NCBI RefSeq assembly: GCF_000213975.1
Contig: NZ_GL892076.1
Span: 1,536,283-1,600,282, forward strand
Reading direction: 5' to 3'
Origin: Centipeda periodontii DSM 2778
Lineage (GTDB): Bacteria > Bacillota > Negativicutes > Selenomonadales > Selenomonadaceae
DNA length: 64,000 bases
Shown: in pieces, positions 54,077-63,902 of the stretch
How the letters are laid out: each line of letters begins with the position of its first letter
How positions within the stretch are numbered: the stretch's first letter is position 1
Notes under the pieces: model-generated
The model's database searches: none
Told to the model about the DNA's origin: nothing
Seen by the model: the letters and a program-made list of their open reading frames with translations, nothing else
Made by a program: the position numbers and the translations under genes

Positions 54077-55438
54077 TCAGTTCGTCAGCGACCTCGTCGG
54101 CGCAGGGATCCGACCGCCGCGCGCAATGAATGCCGCCGAACTGAAACTACTGCGCACGGGTACAATCGGCGAATAGCCGAGGAGGCCACCGAATGATACA
54201 CCCTCGCCGACCTTCTTGCCCGGCACGGGGATCACACGCACCGCCGTCGTCTTGTTGTTCACCATGCCGATCGCCGCCTCATCCGCAATGATCGCGGAAA
54301 TCGTCGCGGCGGGCGTATCGCCCTCGATTGCGATCATATCGAGACCAACCGAGCAGACGCAGGTCATCGCCTCGAGTTTTTCAATCGAGAGGCTGCCACG
54401 CTCCACCGCGTCAATCATGCCCTCATCCTCACTGACGGGGATGAATGCGCCCGAAAGGCCGCCGACATGCGAGCTCGCCATGAGCCCCCCCTTCTTAACT
54501 GCATCGTTGAGGAGGGCAAGCGCCGCCGTCGTCCCCGGCGCACCGCACGCCTCGAGTCCCATCTCCTCAAGAATACGCGCCACACTGTCTCCGACCTCCG
54601 ATGTCGGCGCAAGGGAGAGATCAATGATGCCGAACGGCACGCCAAGCCGCCGCGACGCCTCGCGTGCAACGAGCTGCCCCACGCGTGTTATCTTGAACGC
54701 CGTGCGCTTGATCGTCTCTGCAATCTCCGTAAAGTCCGCGCCCTTCAGGTCCTCAAGCGCATGTTTCACGACGCCTGGACCGCTGACTCCGACATTGATG
54801 ACGCGATCGCCCTCGGCAACGCCGTGGAACGCCCCCGCCATAAAGGGATTATCCCCCGGGGCGTTGCAGAACACGACGATCTTCGCACAGCCGATTGCCT
54901 CCTGCTCACGCGTCAGCTCCGCTGTCCGCTTGATTGTCTCGCCCATCTCACGCACAGCATCCATATTGATGCCCGCCTTCGTTGAGCCGATATTCACTGA
55001 GGAGCAGACAATATCGGTCGCCGCCATCGCCTGAGGAATCGAGTCAATGAGCACGCGGTCGCCATGTGTCATCCCCTTTTCGACCAGCGCGGAGAAACCG
55101 CCGATGAAGTTGACGCCGACCGCCTTCGCCGCACGGTCAAGCGCCTCCGCCACGGGCACAAATGAATCCGTCCGGCACGCGTCCGCCGCAATCGCGACCG
55201 GCGTGACGGAGATACGCTTGTTGATGATGGGAATGCCGAACTCTGTTTCGATGTCTTCACCCGTACGCACGAGGTACTCTGCCGAGCGCGTAATCTTCTC
55301 ATACACGTTCTGACAGAACTTGTCGATATTTGGATGCGCACAGTCCCGCAGGGAGATCCCCATCGTGATCGTACGGACATCAAGACGGTTTTCCGTAATC
55401 ATCCGATTGGTTTCACGGATGTCCTCAAAAGTAATCAC
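54077..55438 (-). CDS. UPF0210 family protein
   Basis: About 453 residues, of the UPF0210/DUF711 family, which is conserved in Firmicutes and usually paired with a UPF0237 ACT protein. Conserved stretches are [32 protein letters not shown] and [12 protein letters not shown]. The biochemical role is unknown. Start chosen at GTG 55438 with GAGGAGCGGCAGA upstream; the GTG at 55453 precedes that site. It follows the ACT gene closely. Confidence 0.88.
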   Translation of the reverse strand: MITFEDIRETNRMITENRLDVRTITMGISLRDCAHPNIDKFCQNVYEKITRSAEYLVRTGEDIETEFGIPIINKRISVTPVAIAADACRTDSFVPVAEALDRAAKAVGVNFIGGFSALVEKGMTHGDRVLIDSIPQAMAATDIVCSSVNIGSTKAGINMDAVREMGETIKRTAELTREQEAIGCAKIVVFCNAPGDNPFMAGAFHGVAEGDRVINVGVSGPGVVKHALEDLKGADFTEIAETIKRTAFKITRVGQLVAREASRRLGVPFGIIDLSLAPTSEVGDSVARILEEMGLEACGAPGTTAALALLNDAVKKGGLMASSHVGGLSGAFIPVSEDEGMIDAVERGSLSIEKLEAMTCVCSVGLDMIAIEGDTPAATISAIIADEAAIGMVNNKTTAVRVIPVPGKKVGEGVSFGGLLGYSPIVPVRSSFSSAAFIARGGRIPAPTRSLTN

Positions 55439-55453
55439 TCTGCCGCTCCTCAC

Positions 55454-55726
55454 TCAAATGCTGTGCATGACCTGAAAGATCTCTTGGTGCTGGAGCTTGA
55501 TCTCAAGACCGCGCTCCTTCCCCTTCGTCCGCAGGAGCTCCTGCAAGTCCTTCAGGCGAATTTCCGCGTCATCCGGCATCTCCGCGATCATGACCATGTT
55601 GAAGAAACCATCCATGATATTCTGGTTCACATTCATGATATTCACACGCTGCTCCGCGAGAATCCCGCTCACCATCGCCACAATACCGACCTGATCCCGT
55701 CCGACAATCGTCACAACCAGCTTCAT
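55454..55726 (-). CDS. UPF0237 family ACT domain protein
   Basis: A 90-residue ACT-domain protein (MKLVVTIVGRDQVGIVAMVSGILAEQ...VNIMNVNQNIMDGFFNMVMIAEM). ACT domains bind small ligands, often amino acids. It is always near the UPF0210 gene, which suggests a joint, unknown regulatory role. ATG 55726 is preceded by GAGGAGTGACGACG. It heads the operon that continues to tyrA. Confidence 0.88.
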   Translation of the reverse strand: MKLVVTIVGRDQVGIVAMVSGILAEQRVNIMNVNQNIMDGFFNMVMIAEMPDDAEIRLKDLQELLRTKGKERGLEIKLQHQEIFQVMHSI

Positions 55727-55790
55727 CGTCGTCACTCCTCATCGAAAAATAAGCATTCGCACAATTCCGGGCGAATACGGCATACATTTA

Positions 55791-55819
55791 GTTATAGCAG
55801 ATATGAACGGTATATGCAA
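55791..55819 (-). promoter_or_regulatory. Promoter of the UPF0237-UPF0210-nth-GNAT-aroF-tyrA operon
   Basis: TTGCAT-17-TATAAC on the minus strand, about 65 bases upstream of the UPF0237 ATG. The following genes are separated by at most about 20 bases or overlap. Confidence 0.62.
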
Positions 55820-55906
55820 GGAGGTGACATACCAAGTTTTATAGCAAATCCGCGAGTTTAGCAATGACAAGGCTACACAAGAATAACAAAGATATTTTTA
55901 CAGGTC

Positions 55907-56494
55907 TTAATTCAGTTCCTTAAAATGCTTCTTCAGAATTTGCTTCCCAATATAAATCCCGATCACGCCACCAAGGAATGCAATCCCCATGCCGGCAGCA
56001 AGGAAAATGCCCGTGCTGTGCTCGACGAACTTCTGAATTCGCTCCAGATCCATGCCAGCCTCCTGCCAGCGTGCCATCTCCTGCTCAAGGAAGAAGAGAA
56101 TTGGAATTGCGCCGCCGAAGACGTATGCCGCCTGTATCAGCCCATAGCCCGCCGCGAGCACTGGAATGCGCTGTCCGACCTGCCGCACGAACACATCCAC
56201 GATGAATGCGACCGCCGTCACCGAGCCGACGAACGGGACATACATCATCCCCGAGAATCCAGCGAACAACGCCGTGCTGATCGCGACAAAGAGCGTGATT
56301 GCGCCGAACTTCGGAATCTTCTTCACCACAAACAGGAACACTGTTCCGAGCAGCACACCGATGAGCGCAGGGCTCATCGCGTGCATTGCGGGCGATAGTA
56401 GCACCGTCAGCGCACCGATGCCGAGCACCAACACGCCGTACAGTGCCGAGAGTATACCAATCAGGACAAAGTCACTGATTTTCCAAGCATTCAT
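55907..56494 (-). CDS. ECF transporter substrate-binding (S) component, MptD-like
   Basis: A 195-residue hydrophobic protein with about six transmembrane segments, consistent with an S component of an energy-coupling factor importer. It resembles the MptD/TIGR02185-type family, whose ligand is not settled; some members are tied to metal-chelate or heme uptake. It lies last in the receptor-EcfT-EcfA operon and 23 bases after the ATPase gene. The substrate is open. Confidence 0.75.
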   Translation of the reverse strand: MNAWKISDFVLIGILSALYGVLVLGIGALTVLLSPAMHAMSPALIGVLLGTVFLFVVKKIPKFGAITLFVAISTALFAGFSGMMYVPFVGSVTAVAFIVDVFVRQVGQRIPVLAAGYGLIQAAYVFGGAIPILFFLEQEMARWQEAGMDLERIQKFVEHSTGIFLAAGMGIAFLGGVIGIYIGKQILKKHFKELN

Positions 56495-56517
56495 TATGTT
56501 TTTCCTCCAATGTATCG

Positions 56518-57990
56518 TTATCTGATACGCTCACGAAAGAGTCGCTCAAGTGTGGCTGCGTCCCGCAGTGCAAAATCCTCTGCAATCCGCCCATCCTCGA
56601 GGAGAATCACGCGGTTGCACGAATTCATGATGAACTCGTAGTCATGCGTAATGATGATGGCGGCATTCTCCGCCCCTGTAAATTCATCAATAAGCGTGCA
56701 GACCGTCCGCATATTGGCATAGTCCAAACCACTCGTCGGCTCATCGAAAATGCCGATGCGCTTGTGCAGGAGACAGGCGGCGGCAATCACAAGCCGCTGC
56801 TTCTGCCCCATCGACAGCCGCATAGGATGCTCGTCAATCAGCGGCAGCAAACGGAACTGCGCAAGCACCGTACGAATGCGTGCATCGATGTCCTCCGCCT
56901 CCTCATTTCCAAGCAGGAGATCATTGTATAGGCTTGAGCCGAAGATCTGAAAATCCACATTCTGCATCACATAGCTGACCGCCGTATAGCGTTTGCGTGC
57001 GGCAAGGGGCTCCCCGCCAACAGAGAGACGACCGCGGCGCTCCCGCAGCAGCCCGCAGATGATTTTCGCGAGTGTACTCTTGCCGCAGCCGTTATGCCCG
57101 AGGAGCGCGATGCGATCGCCCGCACGCACAGAGAACGTGACATCGCGCAAGACATCCTGCCCGCGCACATAGTCAAACGAAATATGATCGAGTGCGAGCA
57201 ATTCTTTCCCGCCATTCGTAGACGCAGAAAAATCAACTGCCGTCGTATGAAAGAGATCAAAACCGCGTATGCCGAACGCGTTCAGTTCCTCGTTATTGAG
57301 TGCATTCATCTCCGCACCGCAATAGCGGCGCACTATCGTCCCCTGCTCCATAATGATGAGTTGGTCGCATATGCCGTGCAGATAGTAGAGACGATGCTCC
57401 GCCACCACGATTGTATATCCTCGCTCCTTCAGTTCCTTAATCGTATGTCGAAGAAGTGCAATCGACGGATAGTCCAGATTTGCCGACGGCTCGTCCAGCA
57501 GGAGAATCTTGCACTCCAGCATCAGTGCCGAGGCAATCGCAATCTTCTGCTTCTCCCCGCCCGACAGCTCCGAGAACTTCCGTCCAAGAAAGCGCTCAAG
57601 CGAAAGTGTCTCCACGACAGAGCGCAGCCGCCGCTCTATCTCATCACGCGGCACACCGAAGTTTTCACAGCCAAACACGAGGTCAGACAGCACATCAAGC
57701 GTAAAGAACTGATTGTCGGGATTCTGGAACACCGTCGCCGCAATCCGCGAAATATCCCCAATGCGGAGATTCTGCACATCCTGTCCGGCGAGGAGAACCT
57801 TCCCCTCCGTTGTGCCCTCGTAGAAACCGGGGCAGAGACCATTGATGCGGCGCAGCAGCGTCGACTTCCCGCAGCCGCTCTCCCCCGCAATCACAATCAC
57901 CTCGCCCGCCCCTGCCGTGCAGGAGTTCCCGTCGATGCTCCACTGCGCCCTGTCCTGATATTGAAAGCCTACATTCTGTAACTCAATCAT
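56518..57990 (-). CDS. ECF transporter ATP-binding protein with two ABC domains
   Basis: About 490 residues holding two complete ABC domains. The first has GESGCGKSTLLRRI, signature LSGGEKQK and Walker B LLLDEPSANLD. The second has GHNGCGKSTLAKII, signature LSMGQKQ and IFDEPTSGLD. This double-ATPase design replaces the separate EcfA1/EcfA2 pair. ATG 57990 follows GAGGGTATGCGCT; a TTG at 58005 overlaps the ecfT stop. It is inner-membrane associated. Confidence 0.92.
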   Translation of the reverse strand: MIELQNVGFQYQDRAQWSIDGNSCTAGAGEVIVIAGESGCGKSTLLRRINGLCPGFYEGTTEGKVLLAGQDVQNLRIGDISRIAATVFQNPDNQFFTLDVLSDLVFGCENFGVPRDEIERRLRSVVETLSLERFLGRKFSELSGGEKQKIAIASALMLECKILLLDEPSANLDYPSIALLRHTIKELKERGYTIVVAEHRLYYLHGICDQLIIMEQGTIVRRYCGAEMNALNNEELNAFGIRGFDLFHTTAVDFSASTNGGKELLALDHISFDYVRGQDVLRDVTFSVRAGDRIALLGHNGCGKSTLAKIICGLLRERRGRLSVGGEPLAARKRYTAVSYVMQNVDFQIFGSSLYNDLLLGNEEAEDIDARIRTVLAQFRLLPLIDEHPMRLSMGQKQRLVIAAACLLHKRIGIFDEPTSGLDYANMRTVCTLIDEFTGAENAAIIITHDYEFIMNSCNRVILLEDGRIAEDFALRDAATLERLFRERIR

Positions 57991-58001
57991 AGCGCATACC
58001 C

Positions 58002-58763
58002 TCAAACAACGGTAAGACAGAGCGCAAAGGCAAGCGGCGCAAGGAAGATCATCGCCCAGTCCTTCCCGCTCATGCGGACATCGAAATAGGACGTGCGCAT
58101 CCCGCTGTATTCATAGCCCTTGACGAGCGCCGCACCCGAGAACTCCTCCGTGATCTTCTCGCTGCGGAACAGCATCGGTACAATGAAATACTCGATCGCC
58201 TTCATCGGATGACGCACGACATAGCCGAGCGACACGGGGATCCCCTTGAGACACATTGCGTCCACAATCACGCGAAAATCATCCTTCATCGCGGGCAGAT
58301 AGCGGATCATCACCACAATGCTGAGAATAATGCCCCGATGGAGACGCAGACGCGAGAGTGCCGTCGTGATCTCCGCAATGTTCGTGCTCTTCTTGAGCGC
58401 AATGCCAAGCACGACAAACGGATAGATGCGCAGTGCGATAAAGGCAATCAGCTGCGGCATAAAAATCAATCCGCGCGGCAGATCCGTGCCGCGCAGCAGC
58501 TCCGCCCCGTATTGGAGCACAAGCAGTGCGAGAAAGCCGAGGATAAATTTCACCGTCTGCGCCGCACTTCCAACCGTCGCAAAGACAAGAATCGAGAGTA
58601 GAAAGGACAGAATCAACACCTCCTGCCGCCCTGAAGAGATCAGAACGCACATGAGCAGCAGATTCAAATATAACATCGTCCGAAAATCGAACGGCTTTGA
58701 TGATATTGTCAGTATGGTCACCTTCCTATTTTTGTCCGTGAATAATAAAACAAGATCGTTCAT
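58002..58763 (-). CDS. ECF transporter transmembrane component EcfT
   Basis: About 253 residues with five or six membrane segments and a coupling-region motif SGAALVKGYEYSGMRTSYF. This is the EcfT (CbiQ-like) subunit linking the ATPase to the S component. I prefer ATG 58763, six bases after GAGG; the frame opens earlier with a TTG at 58802 but without a good ribosome-binding site. It follows the receptor gene directly. Confidence 0.85.
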   Translation of the reverse strand: MNDLVLLFTDKNRKVTILTISSKPFDFRTMLYLNLLLMCVLISSGRQEVLILSFLLSILVFATVGSAAQTVKFILGFLALLVLQYGAELLRGTDLPRGLIFMPQLIAFIALRIYPFVVLGIALKKSTNIAEITTALSRLRLHRGIILSIVVMIRYLPAMKDDFRVIVDAMCLKGIPVSLGYVVRHPMKAIEYFIVPMLFRSEKITEEFSGAALVKGYEYSGMRTSYFDVRMSGKDWAMIFLAPLAFALCLTVV

Positions 58764-58806
58764 AAACGACCTCATTTTATCAGTATTTTCTTCCAAACGC
58801 AACAGC

Positions 58807-61800
58807 TTAGAACCGGTACGTCACCTGCATACGTGCATAGTCGCCGAGGCGGAAATGCTCCGGACCATAGAGCGTATCACGCGCATCGATGCCCTTCGCA
58901 CCAAACGTGTAGAACGCCTCGACCATGAGATTCTGCACGGGGACATAGCTCGCACCGATGGTAAAGCTCTTGATGCCGTCGAGGTAGCGGTCAGGCAGAG
59001 ACTCCGTCCCGTTGCCGCCGAAGAATGAACCGTGCTCGAAACGCTTGTAGTCGATGAATGCGTTCCAGCTGCCCGCGACATCCATATCTGCCTGCCCGAC
59101 ATCGAGGCGCATGACCCAGAACGTCGGCGTATTGCCGCGCTCACGCCCCTTGACGGCGAAGTCAGACATGCCCGACGCATGCTCATAACGCGTGTGCCCG
59201 TTCATATAGCGTCCGAAGTCCGTGAAGTTCGCACCGTAGTCAAAGGAGAGCGCGGCATTCTTCGTGAGCCGATAGCGCGCACCGACACCGACGACATTCG
59301 CGAGCGTGTCGAACGTATTGACATCGTTCCCCGTTCCGTTCGCCGCACGGAAGGTATGCGTATTGCCGCCGAGCGAGCGCAGATAAAACACCCCAACGCC
59401 GATATTCGGCGAAACCTCATGGCGCACCTGCATATATGCCGCCTGCTTAATCGCGGGGATGCGATCGCGCTCGAGGACAGTGCCGACTTGCAGGACAAAA
59501 TATCCTGCGCGTTTCAGCAGCTTGAGCGGCAGAGCGCTCGCGTCCTCCGGCCTCCAATTATAATCATCAATCAGATAGTTGATAATCGTTTGACCGAGAT
59601 GCGAGATCCCCCTCTTATTGCCCGCCGGAATCTTCCCTTTTGCTGTAAATGAGACATCGGGAGAGTCCGGATATCTTCTCTCTGACTGCACCACGTGGTA
59701 AGGGCTTTTATCCCACGAGGAACGAATGGTGCGCTCTTTCGCCTCATCCTTTGTCATTGGTTTGAAATCTCCGGGCTGCAAATCACTCATCTTCAAATTG
59801 TAGTCAAATATTGGCTTCTTCCCATGATATGTGCCGTAACCGTAAAATTCATGGGTCATAGTATAGTATCCATCGGGAAGTCCCACCATATCACTCTTAT
59901 ATTTGTTCGTCTCGGTTTGCGTCGCTTCCAAATTCGCCTCTGCTGAATTCCACACAGCCCGGGCAGCTCCTTCCATCTTCGCGCGATCAAACCTGTCTTG
60001 ATAGGAAAAGCTTTCGTACACGTGCAATGCATCGAGCTGCGGACTCTTCTGCGAAAGATATGTCCCGACGACGTTGCCATGTTGGTCCTTCACCGTCACC
60101 TTGTACCATGCAAAGTCATCGTGCACTATTTGCCCTTGCATGGGGTTCATCAATTCCTGATATGCTTGGGGATTATCCTGTTTGACAACATTCAGATACT
60201 CATCAAGAATCTGCTTTTCCTCTGCCAGACTCTGCGCCTTGGCGAGCCGTTGATAAAGTCCGTCAAAGCCCGGGGTATCCTTAATGAGCGTGCTGTAGTT
60301 CGGATAATACGGAATGGCGTCCGTCGTACGGCTGTTGATCGCGGCCGCTTTATAGCCCAACCATTCCTCCTTGGTCACGCCGCGCACGAAGCTCTGGCGC
60401 GTCGCATGTGTATAGGCGGAGTCTGTGACGCCCGTCGAGTGCCGGAAGTCGCCGTAGCCGAGACGCACCTGCGTATGGGCGCCCGTCCAGACGACACGTC
60501 CGCCGTCGTACTCCTTGCCGAAGTAGTAGCCCGTCACACCCATCGGTTCAGTCAGCCGCCCGAGGGAGAAATCCCACTCCTTTGCATGGCGCGTCACATC
60601 CGCCGTATCGAGGCGTGCATGGTTCAGTCCCTTCGACTGTGCCGCATCCGTCTCCGTATCGACGCCCGCCGTACCCGCGAGACTGCCGAGGACGGTGATG
60701 TTCGTATTCTCGTCAAGGCGCGCATCCACGCCCGCCCGCAATCGCTGCTCGAATCCGTGCTCCGCCTTCTCAAGGTAGTTATTATACGCGCTGTCGCCGA
60801 CACTCGCGACAGTTGTGACGCGCGCTTCCGAGGGCTTTTCCTTTCCCGTGAAGGAGTTCCACCGCCAGCGGTAGTCTCCAATCACACGCAGACCAAGCTC
60901 CTTCTCCATGTCGAACGGTGGGATGATAAAGCGTGCCTTCTTTTCCAACGTGGCTTCGTTTGCCGCCGTACGTGCCGCACGCTCCTCCGCAGTCATCGGC
61001 ACGGTATCTGCATCGGGACCGAATTTCATATTTACACCGATGCGGTACATCCGCTCTTGGAACGCGCGGTCGTCGTCGCGGTGGTTCAGGATGTTGTCCA
61101 CGCCGATATAGGCGCTCGAATCCTTGCCGAGATTCTTTTGCAGGATGAAGTTCCAGATACCGAAGGTCTTTGTCTCGTACGTCTGCTTACCGCCTTCGGC
61201 GAAGTTGTAGTGCCATTTTCCTGTCACGCCGTCGCTGTCGTAATAGTTGCCGTTGTTCGCAACACTGTTGCTGTCAAGCATCTTGACGTAATAGTTCCCC
61301 CAGAGCGTCGCGCGCCACCCCGCATTCTCGTAAGTCACGCCGAGGTCGAGCTTGTGCTGCGGCCGATTGAGCAAACGGTCGGGCATCATCGGGTCGCTCT
61401 TGTTGATGGCATGAAGATAGGTATAGCCGACCTTCGTTGACCAGTGACGGTCAAAACGATGGTTATACTCCGCCTCGAGTCCCGTGATCTCCGCCCGTCC
61501 GATGTTCTTAAAGCTGTAAATCATATCGGGCGGCAGGAGCCATCTGCCATCAGCGGAAATTTCCGGATGAAAATCCATCAGATAGCCCGTGAAGTACGTT
61601 GTCATATAGTTTCGGATGCGATTGTGAAAAGCATTGATACGGTAGCTATCCCTGCCATCCTTGCTCTCGCCCTCAAGCCCAATATCGAAGTTCACGGACT
61701 TCTCCGGTTTCAGATTGGGGTTTCCGACCCAGTAGTAGCCGAGACGCGCACGCTCCAGCCCCATCGGCGCACCTGCGTACATCTCCCAGTTGTAGTACAG

Positions 61801-63696
61801 CTCCCCCATGCCCGGCTCTGTATAACCCGTGCCGACATTCGCCTTGAAGCGCTGGTTCGACTTTCCACCAATGTTGTGCGTCATGCCGATATTGAACGTC
61901 GCATGTGTGCCGAAAAGGCTGCTGTGATCGATGCGCAGAATTGGCGAAAGCAGCGTATTTCGATTGACCTGCCATGCGTCCTGCAAAAACACATATTGCT
62001 TCTTGATCTCCGCTGTGCCAATCGTCAATCGGTTCTGCCGCGCCTCAAATTCCTCATTGAACGCCTTTCCGTTCCAAAGCACCGCATGTCCATACATTTT
62101 ACGATCATAATCAGCAAATCTCTGGTCATAGTAGTTATTGATTGCCAATTCCGGCGCATCAATAATATGTGTCAGATCATGGTTTCGCGGATCATCAACT
62201 AGCTGCTTACGGAATGCCATGAGTCGTTCCATAACATCCGGCGGCGCCGGATTCCCATCGAGATCAACTCCATAAGGTCCGTATTTCAGATAGTCCTGAT
62301 ACGTATAGGGCGGTGCCAGCGAGCGCCCGGCGGCGTCCTTATGGCCATACCACTCGTATTCATTGTCATACTTCGGTACTCCCGCTTCATTTCGCGTCAT
62401 CGCATAGTCGTGCACGTGCGAAGATGGCGCACCCGCGCCGCCTTTCGTATAAAGGTTCTTATCGTAATCCCACGGATCAATCATGCGCGTATAGCTGTTC
62501 GGCGCATTTTTGATACGGCTGCCCTCGCCCTTTTCCTGTGTATAACCAATGCCGTAGGTCAGCAGATGATCGCTGCTCAGCTGCGTATTCGCCGATGCCT
62601 TAAAACTCCACTGCTGATGCATGAGGTCGTCGATGTAGTTGAGCGTGTTCTTTCCCTCATAGGGGGAATTGATATAGTCCGAGGTCAGCGTGATGTCGTC
62701 CTCGTTCATCTTTGCATAGTCGAGAGAGACATTCCAGTCTGAACTCTTGCCGCGCCCCTGATAGGAGAGGCGATAGTTATTGCGATCCACTTCACGCTTA
62801 AAGTGCTGCAGCCCTTCTCCCCCTGAATTGGATCGCTTGACAAAGGACTCCATATCCTCTGCCGTATGATCTGCACTCAGAGAAATGCTGTGATTCTTGT
62901 CGAGGTCGTAAGAGGCGACAAGTCCGATATTCTTGATGTCGCCATAGTAGCGCAGCGAGTTTCGCACGCGGCTTTCCTCGTCTTTATAAGAGTCGCCGCT
63001 CTTGATGAGACCGCCGAAGGTTTCTGTACTGTAGATCGGCAGAATATCCCGCTTCCCGCCGTACGCCGCAAGACGCAGCTTCCCGACCTGCCCCGCATCC
63101 GCACGCAGGAAAAAGTTTGTATAGGGAAATACGTCGCTGTCGCCCTTTGTGCGCCGTCCCTCGATGTTCAGCTGCAGTCCCGGCTTCTTCGCCGCCTCCT
63201 TCGTAATGACATTGACAACACCGCCGATGGCATCCGCGCCATACTTCGCACTCGCCGCCCCGCGAATGATCTCAATACGTGCGACATTCTCCGTCCCAAG
63301 ACGCTGCAGCTCGTCACCTGCACCCGTGTACTTTGCAAAGTCGCCCATCACAGGCTGACCGTCGATTAGGATGAGCGTATGGCGCGGCTCCGCTCCACGA
63401 ATGGAGACGGTCACGCGCCCCATCGCGTCGATATTTCGTGTCATGCCCGTCTCGTCAAAGATAATATCCTCAACAGACTTCGCCTGCTTCTTCGCAATAT
63501 CCTCCGCCGTGATAATCGTCGTGGACTGCGATTCATACTTCGCCTCTTCCTTCGCTGCATCCGCCTCTACACGAATCTCATCCGTGGAGTAGTTACCCCC
63601 CCGTTCCGAACCTTCGTTCGCAAATGTAGTTGATACGGATGCCATAACATGAAGCAGTACGGCACATGTCAATGCGGCTCTTGCCCTTGTTTTCAT
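58807..63696 (-). CDS. Giant TonB-dependent receptor fused to a second porin-like barrel
   Basis: A 1629-residue outer-membrane protein. Residues 1-27 form a signal peptide. DEIRVEA at 39-45 is TonB-box-like, and the plug covers about 52-167 (VSIRGAEPRHTLILIDGQPV, ASAKYGADAIGG). A full receptor barrel runs to about 892 and ends RIGVNMKFG, the usual C-terminal pattern. A linker (895-930) is followed by a second barrel with RWRWNSF, SLGRLTEPMG and a final MQVTYRF. That barrel is interrupted at roughly 1100-1395 by a charged, probably soluble insertion. Normal receptors have 600-1000 residues. ATG 63696 has AAGGTGTTTTCC. It is first in an operon with a complete ECF importer. Confidence 0.88.
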   Translation of the reverse strand: MKTRARAALTCAVLLHVMASVSTTFANEGSERGGNYSTDEIRVEADAAKEEAKYESQSTTIITAEDIAKKQAKSVEDIIFDETGMTRNIDAMGRVTVSIRGAEPRHTLILIDGQPVMGDFAKYTGAGDELQRLGTENVARIEIIRGAASAKYGADAIGGVVNVITKEAAKKPGLQLNIEGRRTKGDSDVFPYTNFFLRADAGQVGKLRLAAYGGKRDILPIYSTETFGGLIKSGDSYKDEESRVRNSLRYYGDIKNIGLVASYDLDKNHSISLSADHTAEDMESFVKRSNSGGEGLQHFKREVDRNNYRLSYQGRGKSSDWNVSLDYAKMNEDDITLTSDYINSPYEGKNTLNYIDDLMHQQWSFKASANTQLSSDHLLTYGIGYTQEKGEGSRIKNAPNSYTRMIDPWDYDKNLYTKGGAGAPSSHVHDYAMTRNEAGVPKYDNEYEWYGHKDAAGRSLAPPYTYQDYLKYGPYGVDLDGNPAPPDVMERLMAFRKQLVDDPRNHDLTHIIDAPELAINNYYDQRFADYDRKMYGHAVLWNGKAFNEEFEARQNRLTIGTAEIKKQYVFLQDAWQVNRNTLLSPILRIDHSSLFGTHATFNIGMTHNIGGKSNQRFKANVGTGYTEPGMGELYYNWEMYAGAPMGLERARLGYYWVGNPNLKPEKSVNFDIGLEGESKDGRDSYRINAFHNRIRNYMTTYFTGYLMDFHPEISADGRWLLPPDMIYSFKNIGRAEITGLEAEYNHRFDRHWSTKVGYTYLHAINKSDPMMPDRLLNRPQHKLDLGVTYENAGWRATLWGNYYVKMLDSNSVANNGNYYDSDGVTGKWHYNFAEGGKQTYETKTFGIWNFILQKNLGKDSSAYIGVDNILNHRDDDRAFQERMYRIGVNMKFGPDADTVPMTAEERAARTAANEATLEKKARFIIPPFDMEKELGLRVIGDYRWRWNSFTGKEKPSEARVTTVASVGDSAYNNYLEKAEHGFEQRLRAGVDARLDENTNITVLGSLAGTAGVDTETDAAQSKGLNHARLDTADVTRHAKEWDFSLGRLTEPMGVTGYYFGKEYDGGRVVWTGAHTQVRLGYGDFRHSTGVTDSAYTHATRQSFVRGVTKEEWLGYKAAAINSRTTDAIPYYPNYSTLIKDTPGFDGLYQRLAKAQSLAEEKQILDEYLNVVKQDNPQAYQELMNPMQGQIVHDDFAWYKVTVKDQHGNVVGTYLSQKSPQLDALHVYESFSYQDRFDRAKMEGAARAVWNSAEANLEATQTETNKYKSDMVGLPDGYYTMTHEFYGYGTYHGKKPIFDYNLKMSDLQPGDFKPMTKDEAKERTIRSSWDKSPYHVVQSERRYPDSPDVSFTAKGKIPAGNKRGISHLGQTIINYLIDDYNWRPEDASALPLKLLKRAGYFVLQVGTVLERDRIPAIKQAAYMQVRHEVSPNIGVGVFYLRSLGGNTHTFRAANGTGNDVNTFDTLANVVGVGARYRLTKNAALSFDYGANFTDFGRYMNGHTRYEHASGMSDFAVKGRERGNTPTFWVMRLDVGQADMDVAGSWNAFIDYKRFEHGSFFGGNGTESLPDRYLDGIKSFTIGASYVPVQNLMVEAFYTFGAKGIDARDTLYGPEHFRLGDYARMQVTYRF

Positions 63697-63749
63697 GGAA
63701 AACACCTTTCTGTCCCTCGAAATACGAATGATAAAGCAGAATCCAATAG

Positions 63750-63785
63750 AATGATTCTGTCTATCATTTTAACATTGATATTATA
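63750..63785 (-). promoter_or_regulatory. Receptor operon promoter with a candidate metal-responsive operator
   Basis: On the minus strand a TATAAT box lies at 63780-63785, with a weak upstream -35. Just downstream, at 63750-63768, AATGAT and ATCATT form a palindrome around a seven-base centre. The placement suits a repressor site such as Fur, which is common for TonB-dependent receptors. The match to the Fur consensus is partial. Confidence 0.45.
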
Positions 63786-63902
63786 TCACAATTTTTTCAT
63801 TTTTCCAGTATAATTTGAGAAAAAAATCAATTATCAAATAAATTGAGAAATAAGCGCCCCTAAAATATATTCTGTCAAACAAGGTACAAGCGCCCCTTTC
63901 GT

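Noticed and set aside
55815..55861. AAGGAGGTGACAT on the plus strand as a ribosome-binding site for a small gene
   Set aside because: The frame after it closes within a few codons and has no suitable start; chance match within a promoter region.
59998..61440. 480-codon plus-strand frame
   Set aside because: Antisense to the receptor gene; no family-like sequence.
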